A stretch of DNA of 64,000 nucleotides from Rhodococcus globerulus NBRC 14531 (lineage in GTDB: Bacteria; Actinomycetota; Actinomycetes; Mycobacteriales; Mycobacteriaceae), in contig NZ_BCWX01000003.1 of the NCBI RefSeq assembly GCF_001894805.1, forward strand, positions 1-64,000. Direction: 5' to 3'. Made by a program: the position numbers and the translations under genes. A model generated the notes under the pieces. The model was not told where the DNA came from and did not search any database. It was given only the letters and a program-made list of their open reading frames with translations. Shown here one piece after another: positions 10,773 through 19,845 of this stretch; the first letter of the stretch is position 1; the number at the start of each line of letters is the position of its first letter.

Positions 10773-10825
10773 GGCCTTCGGCCCGGTGCGCGTTTCCGGT
10801 AGTGGGAACGACCAGAAACGCGCAC
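10772..10825. terminator. Bidirectional terminator after rlmB
   Basis: Two hairpins lie between convergent genes. GGGCC-TTC-GGCCC (10772-10784) begins in the rlmB stop codon. GTGCGCGTTTC (10786-10796) pairs perfectly with GAAACGCGCAC (10815-10825). No long T-tract follows, as is usual for intrinsic terminators in these GC-rich genomes. Confidence 0.7.
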
Positions 10826-10832
10826 GGGGGGC

Positions 10833-11504
10833 TTAGCCGAATTCGATTGACGTGTTGATTTCCTCGACCTGGTCGGAGAGCGCCATGTCTTCCTTATCGG
10901 TGAACTGATTCGCGAAGCTCACCAGGTACACGGGAGACGATTCGTCAGCCTGGTAGGCGATGACGGTCATGACCGCCAACAGGGGAACGTCAACGTTCGG
11001 CGGCGACCAGGTTCCGGCGATGCGGATCGCCTTCTGTCCGTCGATGTCGAGGTCGACCTTGTTCACCTCGGTCCATCCGTTGAGCATGCCGAGCGACGCC
11101 TGGGCGCCGGCAAGAACGTCGTCGGGGCTTGCGGTGCCCTGGCTTTCCACCGTCAATGTCGTGTTCGGCATGAAGCCGTTTGCATCGGCCTGGTTGCTGG
11201 ACAGGATGTCCGTGACGCTTCCGGTGGTGACTTTCTGGGTCTGCGACCATCCGTCCGGAAGGCTGACGCTGATGGCCGGTGCGTCGGCGTCGGTGCCGGA
11301 GTTGAGGGTGACACGTTCGCCGCTGAAGCTGATGCTGTCATCCGACGTTGTTGCCGCGGCGGCCGAGGTAGTTGCGGAGGTCGCTACCGAGGTGGCCTCC
11401 GAGACAGCCTCGCCGTCGTCGGAGCTGCTGCATCCCGAGAGAACAAGTGCTGCGGTGATCAAACTGGCTGCGCTCAGAGCGATTGTGCTGCTCTTCATAC
11501 TCAT
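10833..11504 (-). CDS. LpqN/LpqT-family lipoprotein
   Basis: A 223-residue predicted lipoprotein with signal peptide and lipobox LSGC (Cys25), then a Ser/Thr/Ala-rich linker to about residue 55 and a globular domain (VSLPDGWSQ..., NGWTEVNKVDLDIDGQKAIRIAGTW) typical of the actinobacterial LpqN/LpqT group of unknown function. ATG 11504 is preferred, with AAGGAA 8 bases upstream; ATG 11498 is a second possibility. It stands alone, convergent with rlmB and separated from it by strong hairpins. Confidence 0.8.
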   Translation of the reverse strand: MSMKSSTIALSAASLITAALVLSGCSSSDDGEAVSEATSVATSATTSAAAATTSDDSISFSGERVTLNSGTDADAPAISVSLPDGWSQTQKVTTGSVTDILSSNQADANGFMPNTTLTVESQGTASPDDVLAGAQASLGMLNGWTEVNKVDLDIDGQKAIRIAGTWSPPNVDVPLLAVMTVIAYQADESSPVYLVSFANQFTDKEDMALSDQVEEINTSIEFG

Positions 11505-11577
11505 ATGTCAGTTTCCTTCGGCTTATTCACGACGGCCGTGCGCCGACGCCAGCAGTGGCTGAGACTATCAGCGCCGC

Positions 11578-12438
11578 CTACGCCGCCCGGAAGGTAACCG
11601 AACTTCCCGGTCTCATTTGCGCCAGCGTGGCGATTCCGGGGTCGGTGACCACTGCGATCACCGGATACCCGCCGGTTACGGGATGATCAGCCAGGAATAT
11701 CACGGGGTGACCGTTCGGGGGCACTTGAACCGAGCCGGAGACGACGCCTTCGCTGGGCAATTCGCACGTACGTGAGCGATGCAGCGGTCCGGGGCCGCGT
11801 AGCCGAACGCCGACTCGATCGGTGTCTTCGGTGACGGTCCAGGCGTGGTGCAGCAATGCGTGGACGGAGGCGGGTGTGAACCAGTCGTCGCGCGGTCCGA
11901 GGGTGATGCCGAGCGGAACGGGGCATGGGGTGGGCGCCGGCGGTGGGATGAAATCCTCGATCGGCCACTCGGCTTCGCCAACTCCGACGAGCAGGTGATC
12001 GCCCGCGCGGACGGGCGCTGGGCCGAGTTCGGCGAGTGTGTCGGTGGAGCGAGAGCCGAGAGTTTCCGGGACGTCGATGCCGCCGCGGACAGCGAGATAG
12101 GTGCGCAGTCCGGTTGTGCTGTAGCCGATTTCGAGGAGGTCGTCGCCATCGAGTCGGAGGGTCGAGTAGTCGGCAACGGGACGTGCGTTGACTGTCACCG
12201 GTGCCCTCGCGCCGGTGACTGCAACGGTCAGCGGCCCGACGGCCTGTGCGGCGAATCCACCTGTCGTGATTTCGAGCGTGGCGGCATGAGGTGCGTTTCC
12301 TACCAGCCTGTTTGCCGCGTCGTGGGAGATCAGATCAACCGCGCCGGAGCGGCCGACGCCGCTGGCCGCGCAACCTACCCGTCCATGGTCCTGGACGGTG
12401 GTCAACGGGCCGGGGCGAACGACATCGAGCCATGCCAT
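11578..12438 (-). CDS. pxpC: 5-oxoprolinase subunit C (biotin-dependent carboxyltransferase-like)
   Basis: A 286-residue PxpC/KipA-family protein (LDVVRPGPLTTVQDHGRVG... start, GGFAAQAVGPLTVAVTGA, ADHPVTGGYPVIAVV near the end). With PxpA and PxpB it forms the prokaryotic ATP-dependent 5-oxoprolinase that opens pyroglutamate to glutamate. Here it follows pxpA after 39 bases with no pxpB in between or nearby, and it is not fused to a B domain. It is the last gene of the operon that begins with a metal ABC importer. Confidence 0.88.
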   Translation of the reverse strand: MAWLDVVRPGPLTTVQDHGRVGCAASGVGRSGAVDLISHDAANRLVGNAPHAATLEITTGGFAAQAVGPLTVAVTGARAPVTVNARPVADYSTLRLDGDDLLEIGYSTTGLRTYLAVRGGIDVPETLGSRSTDTLAELGPAPVRAGDHLLVGVGEAEWPIEDFIPPPAPTPCPVPLGITLGPRDDWFTPASVHALLHHAWTVTEDTDRVGVRLRGPGPLHRSRTCELPSEGVVSGSVQVPPNGHPVIFLADHPVTGGYPVIAVVTDPGIATLAQMRPGSSVTFRAA

Positions 12439-12477
12439 GAAGCCATTGTCCCTCAGCGAGGAGTGCGGGCGCAGGAA

Positions 12478-13239
12478 TCAGGTGAAGGGCGTGATCGTTA
12501 CGTCGGACGCGGTGAGCAGTCTCCGGATTTCGGTGGCCATGTCGACGGCGGCCGGGGTATCACCGTGGACGCACACCGAGTCGGCGCGGACCGTCACGCG
12601 GCTGCCGTCAATGGCGTCTACGACGCCCTCGAGCACTATCCGGCGCACGCGTTCGGCAATGGCAACAGGGTTGTGAAGTACTGCCCCTGGCTGGTTTCGG
12701 GGCACCAACGTCCCCTCCGGCGTGTACGCGCGGTCGGCAAAGGCCTCGGTCACAACTGTCAGACCGGCCGCTTCCGCTTCGGCCAGGAACACCGAACCCG
12801 GGAGCCCGAGAACGGGGAGGGACGCGTCGTAGGTGCGTACGGCGTCGACAACGGCGCGCGCTTGTTCACGGTGATGCACTATCGCGTTGTAGAGCGCGCC
12901 GTGAGGTTTGACGTACGTGACGCGGGAGCCGGCGACACGGGCCAGTCCGTCGAGTGCCCCTAGTTGATAAATGACATCGGCCGCGAGATCGGTGGGTGAG
13001 ACGTCGATGAAGCGTCGGCCGAATCCCGAAAGATCGTTGTATCCGACCTGCGCGCCGATCCGTACGTTCTGCGCCACAGCGGAGCGGCAGGTCGCCAACA
13101 GTGTGGTCGGGTCACCGGCGTGAAACCCGCACGCGATATTGGCGCTGGTGACCACGGTCAGCATGGCGTTGTCGTCACCGAGCGTCCAGGCGCCGTATCC
13201 CTCGCCGAGGTCGCTGTTGAGGTCGACGCGGATCGTCAT
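12478..13239 (-). CDS. pxpA: 5-oxoprolinase subunit A (LamB/YcsF family)
   Basis: A 253-residue LamB/YcsF protein with the family N-terminus [13 protein letters not shown], the [10 protein letters not shown] motif and [10 protein letters not shown]. As PxpA it would catalyse the hydrolytic part of 5-oxoproline cleavage. ATG 13239 overlaps the stop of the upstream metal-transport permease as ATGA, so translation is probably coupled. The frame is open to 13659 inside the permease gene, but that extension has no family similarity and was dropped. Confidence 0.92.
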   Translation of the reverse strand: MTIRVDLNSDLGEGYGAWTLGDDNAMLTVVTSANIACGFHAGDPTTLLATCRSAVAQNVRIGAQVGYNDLSGFGRRFIDVSPTDLAADVIYQLGALDGLARVAGSRVTYVKPHGALYNAIVHHREQARAVVDAVRTYDASLPVLGLPGSVFLAEAEAAGLTVVTEAFADRAYTPEGTLVPRNQPGAVLHNPVAIAERVRRIVLEGVVDAIDGSRVTVRADSVCVHGDTPAAVDMATEIRRLLTASDVTITPFT

Positions 13240-14117
13240 GCGTGCGCCGGAATCCGTCCGGCATTCTTGCGTCGCGCAGAACCGGTGAGGCGGCACACCA
13301 GGTAGATGACAAACGACACCGTGGTGACAAAGCTGGACACCGGAACTCCGGGTGCGAGGGAGAGCAGGATGCCGCCGACAGCGGCGAGTTCCGCGAAGAC
13401 CACGGACAAGATGGTGGCCTTGAGCGGGCTTGCGGTGACGTACGCGGCCGCCGCGGCGGGCGTGATGAGCAACGACATCACCAGCAGCGCGCCCACGATC
13501 TGCACACCCAGAGCGGCCGTGATGCCGACAAGAACCGCAAAGACGATGGACAGCGCGCGTACCGGAACACCGCGGGCCGCAGCCACTTCGGGATCGGTGC
13601 TGGCGAACAGCAAGGGGCGGTAGATGAATCCCAGCGTGCCGATCACGATGACTGCGCACAGAAGAAGCAGTTCGAGTCCGCTGTTGCCAGGTGCCACGAT
13701 CTGACCGACCAACAACGAGAAGCTGGTTCCGGTTCGGCCGTCGTACGCCCAGAGGAACAGCACCGACAGTCCGAGCCCGAAGGCCATGATCACGCCGATC
13801 ACCGAATCGCGGTCTCGCGCTTTGGCTCCCAGTAGTCCGAAGAGAACTGCCGCGACCACCGAACCCACAATTGCTCCGGCGCCGACACTCACTCCGACCA
13901 GCAGGGCGGCCGACGCGCCGGTCAGCGACAGTTCACTGGTTCCGTGAACGGAGAACGACATCTGCCGGCTCACGATCAGCGGGCCGATGATGCCGGCCAA
14001 CAATCCGAGGATCGCGCCGGCAATCAATGCCTGCTGGACGAAGTCGTACTGCAGAAGGTCGACAGTGGCGGACACGTCGAACATCCGCGACATCGCATCG
14101 GTGAATTTGTTGCTCAC
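13236..14117 (-). CDS. Zinc/manganese-type ABC transporter permease
   Basis: A 293-residue polytopic membrane protein of the ABC-3 (ZnuB/MntB) family with about eight hydrophobic segments, beginning near residue 28 ([20 protein letters not shown]). It would form the channel for metal taken from the lipoprotein receptor encoded two genes upstream. It starts with GTG overlapping the ATPase stop (GTGA) and its own stop overlaps the pxpA start (ATGA), which argues for a single coupled transcript. Metal preference is inferred from the partner proteins. Confidence 0.9.
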   Translation of the reverse strand: MSNKFTDAMSRMFDVSATVDLLQYDFVQQALIAGAILGLLAGIIGPLIVSRQMSFSVHGTSELSLTGASAALLVGVSVGAGAIVGSVVAAVLFGLLGAKARDRDSVIGVIMAFGLGLSVLFLWAYDGRTGTSFSLLVGQIVAPGNSGLELLLLCAVIVIGTLGFIYRPLLFASTDPEVAAARGVPVRALSIVFAVLVGITAALGVQIVGALLVMSLLITPAAAAAYVTASPLKATILSVVFAELAAVGGILLSLAPGVPVSSFVTTVSFVIYLVCRLTGSARRKNAGRIPAHA

Positions 14118-14998
14118 GCGTGATCCTCATCGCTGTGGTGGACGCCTTCGCCCGGACGCAGGCCGCCCGCGCTGCCGAGAGCGTCGATGGCGTCGCCGGT
14201 GCCGACGACAACCAGGCGGCCACGAACCTGCAGTACCTCGACGTCGGTGTTGTACAGATCGGAGAGAACCTCGGACGTCATCACCTCGGCCGGCGTTCCG
14301 ATGCGGAACTTGCCGTCGACGAGATACAGCACCCGATCGACCAGCGGAAGGATCGGATTGATCTCGTGGGTCACGAACAGTACGGCCGTGTTGTGGGTGC
14401 GTCGACGCTTGTCGATCAACGTGGACACCAGATGCTGGTTGGCGAGGTCGAGGCTGAGCAGCGGTTCGTCGCACAGCAGAATCTTCGGATCGCCGACCAG
14501 TGCCTGCGCAATACGCAATCGCTGTTGCTCACCGCCGGACATGGATCCGATGGGGGCGTCCGCGAAGGCTTCGGCGCTGACCTGCGCGATGGCGTTGTCG
14601 ACGATCGCGCGTCGCCGCCCCCGCCGAAGCAGGCCGGTGCCCCACTGATGTCCGTCGACCCCGAGACCGACAAGGTCGCGCCCGCGCAGCGGAAGTCCGT
14701 CGTCGATGGATTTCTGCTGCGGGATGTACCCGACGTGCGAGTTTCCGGCGCGGGCCGGGGTTCCGGCGATTTCTGCGCTGCCGCCGCTGAGTTGTAGTTG
14801 CCCCAGCAGAATCTTCAGAAGTGAGGTCTTGCCGGAGCCGTTAGGGCCGAGCACAGCGATGAACTCGCCGGGCTGAACCTCGAGGTCGAGGCCGTCCCAG
14901 AGGGTGCGGGCGCCGAAGGACAATCGGGCGTCCTTCAGGGCGACTGCTGGCACGGCATTTGTTGCCGGCGCCGTTGTATTCGCGGAGGTTTCTGTCAC
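14114..14998 (-). CDS. Zinc/manganese-type ABC transporter ATP-binding protein
   Basis: A 294-residue ABC ATPase with Walker A GPNGSGKT, signature MSGGEQQRLRIAQAL, Walker B ILLCDEP and the H-loop VTHEINP. Similarity is to the ZnuC/MntA group that energises import of divalent metals. It has a Thr/Ala-rich N-terminal extension of about 18 residues before the ABC core. GTG 14998 is the start, 39 bases after the binding-protein gene. A C-terminal tail ([12 protein letters not shown]) is rich in His and acidic residues and could touch metal. Confidence 0.9.
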   Translation of the reverse strand: MTETSANTTAPATNAVPAVALKDARLSFGARTLWDGLDLEVQPGEFIAVLGPNGSGKTSLLKILLGQLQLSGGSAEIAGTPARAGNSHVGYIPQQKSIDDGLPLRGRDLVGLGVDGHQWGTGLLRRGRRRAIVDNAIAQVSAEAFADAPIGSMSGGEQQRLRIAQALVGDPKILLCDEPLLSLDLANQHLVSTLIDKRRRTHNTAVLFVTHEINPILPLVDRVLYLVDGKFRIGTPAEVMTSEVLSDLYNTDVEVLQVRGRLVVVGTGDAIDALGSAGGLRPGEGVHHSDEDHA

Positions 14999-15037
14999 AA
15001 GCCGATCGGTTCTTCTCGGAATTGAGTGGGCAAGAAA

Positions 15038-15985
15038 TTACTGGGCAGAGAGGGCGTTGGCTAGCGACTCCGCGGTCTGCGTCTGCCACTGAATGTAGTC
15101 CAGGCCTTCGGGGAGAGTCTCCGTAACCTCGACGACGGGCACGCCTGCTTTCTCGGCGGTGGAGCGCATGTCCTGCGTCACTTTGTCCTGCGTCTGAGTG
15201 TTGTAGACGAGGGCCCGGGCAGCCTTGTCCGACAGCAATTGGCGCGTTGCGGCGATCGCGGCCGGTGACGGATCGTTGCCGTCTTCGATCGCGCTGGTGA
15301 ATTCCTCGGGGGTTGCGTCCTTCAGCTCGGCGGCAACCAACAGGTAGTGCGCGATGGGTTCGGTCTGCGCGACCGACTCGCCGCCGTGGGCCGCGGCAAT
15401 CGAATCGGTGACGGCGGTGATGCCGGCCAGTTTCTGGCTGTATGCCTGTGCGTTTGCCTCGTACGTCGACGCATTGTCGGGGTCGAGTGCACTGAGTTGG
15501 TCGGCGACGGAGTGGGCCACTGCGTCGACGGTGGGGATGTCGAACCAGACGTGCTCGTTGACGGCGCCGTGCGTGTGACCGTCGTGCGATTCTCCCGAGG
15601 TCTCGCCTGCGTGGATTCCACCGTCGAGCAGGTCGTACGCGTTGACGGTCTTCTGGTCGCCCTTGCCTGCGTCGAGGATGTCGGTGACAAATTGGTCGTA
15701 GCCACCACCGTTGTAGACGACAAGGGAGGCGTCGGTGATCTTGGCAGCCTGAGCCGGGGTGGCTTCGAAGGAATGCGGATCCGCGGACGGCTCGTCGATG
15801 ATGGAGGTGACGGTGAGAACGTCACCTGCGACGGCCTGCGCAACGTTGCCCCACACGTTTGTGGAGGCGACGACGGAGATGCCATCGTCCCCGGTCTTTT
15901 CGGAGCCGCAGGCCGTCAGTGCCATGGCCGCTGCGACCGAGATGGTGGCGAGGGCGGCGATGCGGATTTTGGACGACGAGCGCAC
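15038..15985 (-). CDS. Metal ABC transporter substrate-binding lipoprotein (cluster A-I)
   Basis: A 315-residue ZnuA-like receptor. It has a lipoprotein signal with lipobox LTAC (Cys26), the family motif SADPHSFEATPAQ carrying a metal-binding His, a His/Asp-rich loop near residues 133-145 (GESHDGHTHG) and NEHVWFD with the next metal His. The His-rich loop is typical of zinc receptors rather than manganese ones. It is the first gene of the importer-pxpA-pxpC operon and is preceded by a GGAAAC/GTTACC inverted repeat that may be a metalloregulator site. Confidence 0.9.
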   Translation of the reverse strand: MRSSSKIRIAALATISVAAAMALTACGSEKTGDDGISVVASTNVWGNVAQAVAGDVLTVTSIIDEPSADPHSFEATPAQAAKITDASLVVYNGGGYDQFVTDILDAGKGDQKTVNAYDLLDGGIHAGETSGESHDGHTHGAVNEHVWFDIPTVDAVAHSVADQLSALDPDNASTYEANAQAYSQKLAGITAVTDSIAAAHGGESVAQTEPIAHYLLVAAELKDATPEEFTSAIEDGNDPSPAAIAATRQLLSDKAARALVYNTQTQDKVTQDMRSTAEKAGVPVVEVTETLPEGLDYIQWQTQTAESLANALSAQ

Positions 15986-16023
15986 GAATTTTCTCCTGAA
16001 CGAAGGGTGGGCTAAATGCTATT

Positions 16024-16036
16024 GGAAACCGTTACC
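16024..16036. promoter_or_regulatory. Candidate Zur-type operator before metal importer
   Basis: GGAAAC-C-GTTACC is an inverted repeat with one mismatch, 38 bases upstream of the zinc-receptor start and set in AT-rich sequence. The AAAC/GTTA core loosely recalls actinobacterial Zur sites. It is proposed on position and symmetry; the match is not strong enough to name the regulator. Confidence 0.35.
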
Positions 16037-16123
16037 GTTACACATTAGCGCATAGTCGCTGGTAGGTCATGTTCGGTTCAGCCCCGTCGTGCCGACTTTG
16101 ACGGGTACCGATAACGTCCGTCT

Positions 16124-17212
16124 ATGCCCCGGTCCCGTCAGCCACGCCGTCAAGCCACTTTGGCGTCGCTCGCCGCCGAGCTCAATGTGTCGAGAACAAC
16201 AGTCTCGAACGCGTACAACCGACCCGATCAGCTCTCCGTCGAGCTTCGGGATCGAGTGCTCCAAGCGGCCAAGCGACGCGGATATCCCGGACCCGATCCG
16301 GTCGCCCGTTCCCTACGTACCCGTAAAGCCGGTGCCGTGGGACTTCTCCTCACCGAAGCGCTAAGTTACAGCTTCCGTGACCCGGCTGCCATGAGCTTCC
16401 TGGCAGGCCTCTCGGAATCCTGCGAGGAAGCTGGGCAGGGGTTGCTCCTGATTCCTGCCGGACCAGGGCGAGACGACGTGGATGCCGCCGCGGTCGTGCA
16501 GCAAGCCGGCGTCGACGGTTTTGTCGTCTATTCGGTTGCCGACGACGACCCGTATCTTGCCGCCGTCCTCGAACGTCACATCCCGATCGTGGTGTGCGAT
16601 CAGCCGCGCGAGATTCCCGGAGCGTCTCTCGTGGGCATCGATGACCGCGCTGCCATGCGCAAGGTTGCCGATTACCTCATCGGTCTGGGCCACACCGAGA
16701 TCGGTGTGCTTTGCATGCGGCTGGGGCGAGACCGGATGGATGGTGTCGTCAGTCAGGAGCGCCTGAAGTCGCCGCATTTCCACGTTCAGCGTGAGCGGAT
16801 CGAGGGAGTGCGCGACGCGATGTCGACGGCGCAGATTGATCCGTTTTCTCTGACTGTGATCGAGCGGTACGTCCACACCACGCAGTCCGGGCACTCCGCG
16901 GCAGCGGAGGCGCTCGCGACCAATCCGAAGATCACGGCACTGATCTGCACCACCGACGTACTTGCCCTCGGCGCTTTGGACTGGGCACGCTGGCAGGGCA
17001 TCGACGTGCCTGGTCAATTGTCGATCACCGGATTCGACGGCGTGGGCGAGGCGCTTCGTGAATCGCTGACCACCGTGCGCCAGCCTCAGGAGGAGAAGGG
17101 CCGGCGCGCGGGTGCACTGCTGATGTCACCGTCCGGTTCCGGTGTGCCGATCATCGAGATGCTCGAGACGGAACTACTGGTCGGCCGTACGTCGGGTCAG
17201 GCCAAGATCTGA
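16124..17212 (+). CDS. LacI-family transcriptional regulator
   Basis: A 362-residue regulator with the LacI helix-turn-helix and hinge at the N-terminus (ATLASLAAELNVSRTTVSNA, then PVARSLRT) and a periplasmic-binding-protein-like ligand domain (VGIDDRAAM..., TTDVLALGALDWAR, ITGFDGVGEALRESLTTV). Its ligand is likely a sugar or nucleoside but unknown. No ribosome-binding site is seen before ATG 16124. It overlaps the end of the convergent trehalose-phosphatase/GH15 gene by 16 bases, which makes control of trehalose metabolism possible, but only by proximity. Confidence 0.9.
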   Translation: MPRSRQPRRQATLASLAAELNVSRTTVSNAYNRPDQLSVELRDRVLQAAKRRGYPGPDPVARSLRTRKAGAVGLLLTEALSYSFRDPAAMSFLAGLSESCEEAGQGLLLIPAGPGRDDVDAAAVVQQAGVDGFVVYSVADDDPYLAAVLERHIPIVVCDQPREIPGASLVGIDDRAAMRKVADYLIGLGHTEIGVLCMRLGRDRMDGVVSQERLKSPHFHVQRERIEGVRDAMSTAQIDPFSLTVIERYVHTTQSGHSAAAEALATNPKITALICTTDVLALGALDWARWQGIDVPGQLSITGFDGVGEALRESLTTVRQPQEEKGRRAGALLMSPSGSGVPIIEMLETELLVGRTSGQAKI

Positions 17213-19758
17213 GCGGGTAAGTCCAAGAGCTGAGCGCAGCGTAGTAGGCCGAGATGGCTGTAAGCCTGGGGATGGTTGCCAAGTGACCGTTCTGCGACCG
17301 GGTCGTACTCTTCCGCGAGCAGGCCGGTAGGACCTGCTGCTGCGACCAGTTGGTCGAACAGCGCCTCTGCTTGCAGGCGTTGTCCGATCAGCAGGTACGC
17401 CTCGACCAACCAGGCCGCGCAGAGGTGGAATCCACCCTCGATGCCGGGCAGGCCGTCGTCGTGGTGATAGCGGTACACCGTTGAACCGCTACGCAATTCG
17501 GCTTCGGTGGCAACTACCGTCGCGGCAAATCGCGGGTCCTCCGGATCGATCAGCCCGGACAGTCCGATGTGCAGGGTTGCGGCGTCGAGATCTACACCGT
17601 CGTATGCGGCGGTGTACGACTGGACGTCGTCCTTCCATCCCTTGTGGCGCACCTCGTCGGCAATCTGATCGCGCAATTCGGCCCACTCGGGCAGTGCCGT
17701 TCGGCCGAAGCGGTCGGCCAGTTTCACTGCGCGGTCGACGGTCACCCACCCCATCACCTTGGAGTAGACGTGATGGCGCGGGTTGTCGCGGATCTCCCAG
17801 ATGCCGTGATCGGGTTCGAACCATCGTCGTTGCACGGCTTCGACCATTGCGCCTACCAGTTCCCAGTCGCGATCGCTCAAAGGCTCGGCAGCCCCGGCCT
17901 TTTCGCGGGCATCGGCAAGGTGGACGATCAGTTCTACGATGGGGCCGAAGACGTCGAGTTGGACTTGCTGATTGGCAGCGTTGCCAACCCGCACCGGGCG
18001 GGAGCCGGCGTATCCGGGCAGGGAGTCGATGACGGCCTCAGGCGGCAGTGACGTGCCGTTCAGCGTGTACAGCGGGTGTAGACGCTCGGGGCCCGGCAGT
18101 GTTTCGAGGACGCGGTGGACCCAGTCGAGGTACTCCTCGGCTTCGTGCGTCGACCCGACACTCACGAGAGCTGTTGCGGTGAGCGCGGCGTCGCGCAACC
18201 AGCAGTAGCGGTAGTCCCAGTTTCGGACGCCGCCGATCTCTTCGGGAAGTGACGTGGTTGCCGCTGCCATGATGGAGCCTGAGTCGGCGTGGACGAGTCC
18301 GCGCAGTGTGAGCGCGGAGCGTTTCATCAAGTCCGGCTTGAGTTTCGGCAGATCAAGGGTTTTAGCCCAATCGGACCAGTAACTTTCCGACCTGGCGCGG
18401 CGATCCGCTTCGGGCGCCGGTGACGGGTCCATATCTGTTGTGCCGCAGCGCAGTTCGAGAACGATATCGCCGGCTGACGGCGTGACGATTGCATGGGCAG
18501 TCTGCTGGTTGCCGTCGGTGGCGATATTCCACTGCACACCGGGGGATCGCAGCACGTACGGTTCGTTGGTGCCCAGGACGCGGATGCCGTCCTCCACGAT
18601 CTCGAGGGTGACTTGAGCTTGGCCGAACTCCGGGCGCGGTGCAAACGAGACCACGGCGTCGGCTCTACCGGAGATGATGCGGGTGAAGTCGGTTCGGCCC
18701 TGTTGTACGTCGTGGGGGAGGTAGTCGGTGACAGACAGGCTGGCCCACCGAGTTTGAACGGTCATGGTGCCGTCGAGGTACTTCTGGCTCAGCGGCAGCG
18801 CAGTCCGCCGGGGACCGACGCTGAAGTGCCCGGCGGCGGTCCCGCCGAGCAGGTGGGCGAATACCGCTGCGGAGTCGGGTTCGGGGTGACACAACCACGT
18901 CAGGGTGGCGTCAGGCGTCACGAGGGCAACCGTGCGGGGGCTGGCAAGCATGGACAGGCGCTCGATGGGCGGCGCGTCTGCACCTGAAAGCCACGTACGA
19001 CGCTCTTCGAGCAGAAACGCCAACGCGGCCGCGACGTCCTCGGTGCTGTCGACGCGGAAGGCGGCCATGGTGTCGCCCGGGCCGACCTTGACGCCGATGT
19101 CCGGGCCGGACAGCCTGGCGAACGCCTTTTCGTCGGTGACGTCGTCGCCGATGAACACGGCAGCGGTTGCGCCGTCCTGGTGCCGGATGAGATCAAGCGC
19201 TTGGCCTTTGTCGGTGGCGATGACAGCCAGTTCTACGACGGACTTGCCTTCCGTGACCTGCACTCCCGGCCAGAGCGCGGATTCCGTTCGCACCGCGATC
19301 AGGGCTTTTTCGGCGTCGTCTTCGGGGGAGTTTCGAACGTGTAGAGCGATGCTGGCAGGTTTCTTCTCGACGGTCGCACCGGGAGTGCGGGACGCGATCC
19401 GGGTCAGTTCGGTGCTGATCTCGCCGAGCAGTTTCTTGGCGTCGGCGTCGATGGCGTGAACAAATCCGATGTCGAATTCGGAGCCGTGACTACCGACCAG
19501 CTGTACTTCGGCGGGGAGTCGGGAGAGCGCGGCGAGGTCTTTGAGGGCACGTCCCGAGATGACGGCCGCTGTCGTGGAAGCCAGGCTGGCGAGCGAGCGA
19601 AGGGCGCGGACCGATTCCGCGCGTGGATACGCCTTCTCCGGATCCGCGACGATGGGCGCCATGGTCCCGTCGTAATCGGAGGCAACCAGCAACCGTGGCG
19701 TCTGCGCCACGGCTGAGAGGGCTCGACGGAGTTCGATGGGGAGATCCTGTGCGCTCAC
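17197..19758 (-). CDS. Trehalose-phosphatase / GH15 glycosidase fusion protein
   Basis: An 853-residue two-enzyme protein. Residues 1 to about 250 are an OtsB-type HAD phosphatase: nucleophile motif DYDGT (Asp28, Asp30) and the late acidic motif GDDVTDEKAF, which would convert trehalose 6-phosphate to trehalose. From about residue 265 to the end it is a glycoside hydrolase family 15 protein: NWDYRYCWLRDAALT, EGGFHLCAAWLVEAYL with a probable catalytic Glu, and AEEYDPV...GNHPQAYSHLGLL. GH15 members of this type in mycobacteria act as trehalase. So one chain may both make and cut trehalose, or the GH15 part may have another substrate. No trehalose-6-phosphate synthase gene is nearby. Confidence 0.9.
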   Translation of the reverse strand: MSAQDLPIELRRALSAVAQTPRLLVASDYDGTMAPIVADPEKAYPRAESVRALRSLASLASTTAAVISGRALKDLAALSRLPAEVQLVGSHGSEFDIGFVHAIDADAKKLLGEISTELTRIASRTPGATVEKKPASIALHVRNSPEDDAEKALIAVRTESALWPGVQVTEGKSVVELAVIATDKGQALDLIRHQDGATAAVFIGDDVTDEKAFARLSGPDIGVKVGPGDTMAAFRVDSTEDVAAALAFLLEERRTWLSGADAPPIERLSMLASPRTVALVTPDATLTWLCHPEPDSAAVFAHLLGGTAAGHFSVGPRRTALPLSQKYLDGTMTVQTRWASLSVTDYLPHDVQQGRTDFTRIISGRADAVVSFAPRPEFGQAQVTLEIVEDGIRVLGTNEPYVLRSPGVQWNIATDGNQQTAHAIVTPSAGDIVLELRCGTTDMDPSPAPEADRRARSESYWSDWAKTLDLPKLKPDLMKRSALTLRGLVHADSGSIMAAATTSLPEEIGGVRNWDYRYCWLRDAALTATALVSVGSTHEAEEYLDWVHRVLETLPGPERLHPLYTLNGTSLPPEAVIDSLPGYAGSRPVRVGNAANQQVQLDVFGPIVELIVHLADAREKAGAAEPLSDRDWELVGAMVEAVQRRWFEPDHGIWEIRDNPRHHVYSKVMGWVTVDRAVKLADRFGRTALPEWAELRDQIADEVRHKGWKDDVQSYTAAYDGVDLDAATLHIGLSGLIDPEDPRFAATVVATEAELRSGSTVYRYHHDDGLPGIEGGFHLCAAWLVEAYLLIGQRLQAEALFDQLVAAAGPTGLLAEEYDPVAERSLGNHPQAYSHLGLLRCAQLLDLPAQILA

Positions 19759-19845
19759 CTCTTCAAATCTAGGTGATTGCGAGCGTCCTGGCTCGGTACG
19801 TCGGCTCGACAGGTGCCCAGAACCGATTATCGATCCGGATTATCC

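Noticed and set aside
11845-12963. 372-codon plus-strand open frame opposite pxpC and pxpA
   Set aside because: It spans two real genes and their junction on the other strand, so it is a shadow.
13240-13659. Upstream extension of the pxpA frame
   Set aside because: It overlaps the permease gene in another frame; the LamB/YcsF N-terminus begins at 13239 with an ATGA overlap.
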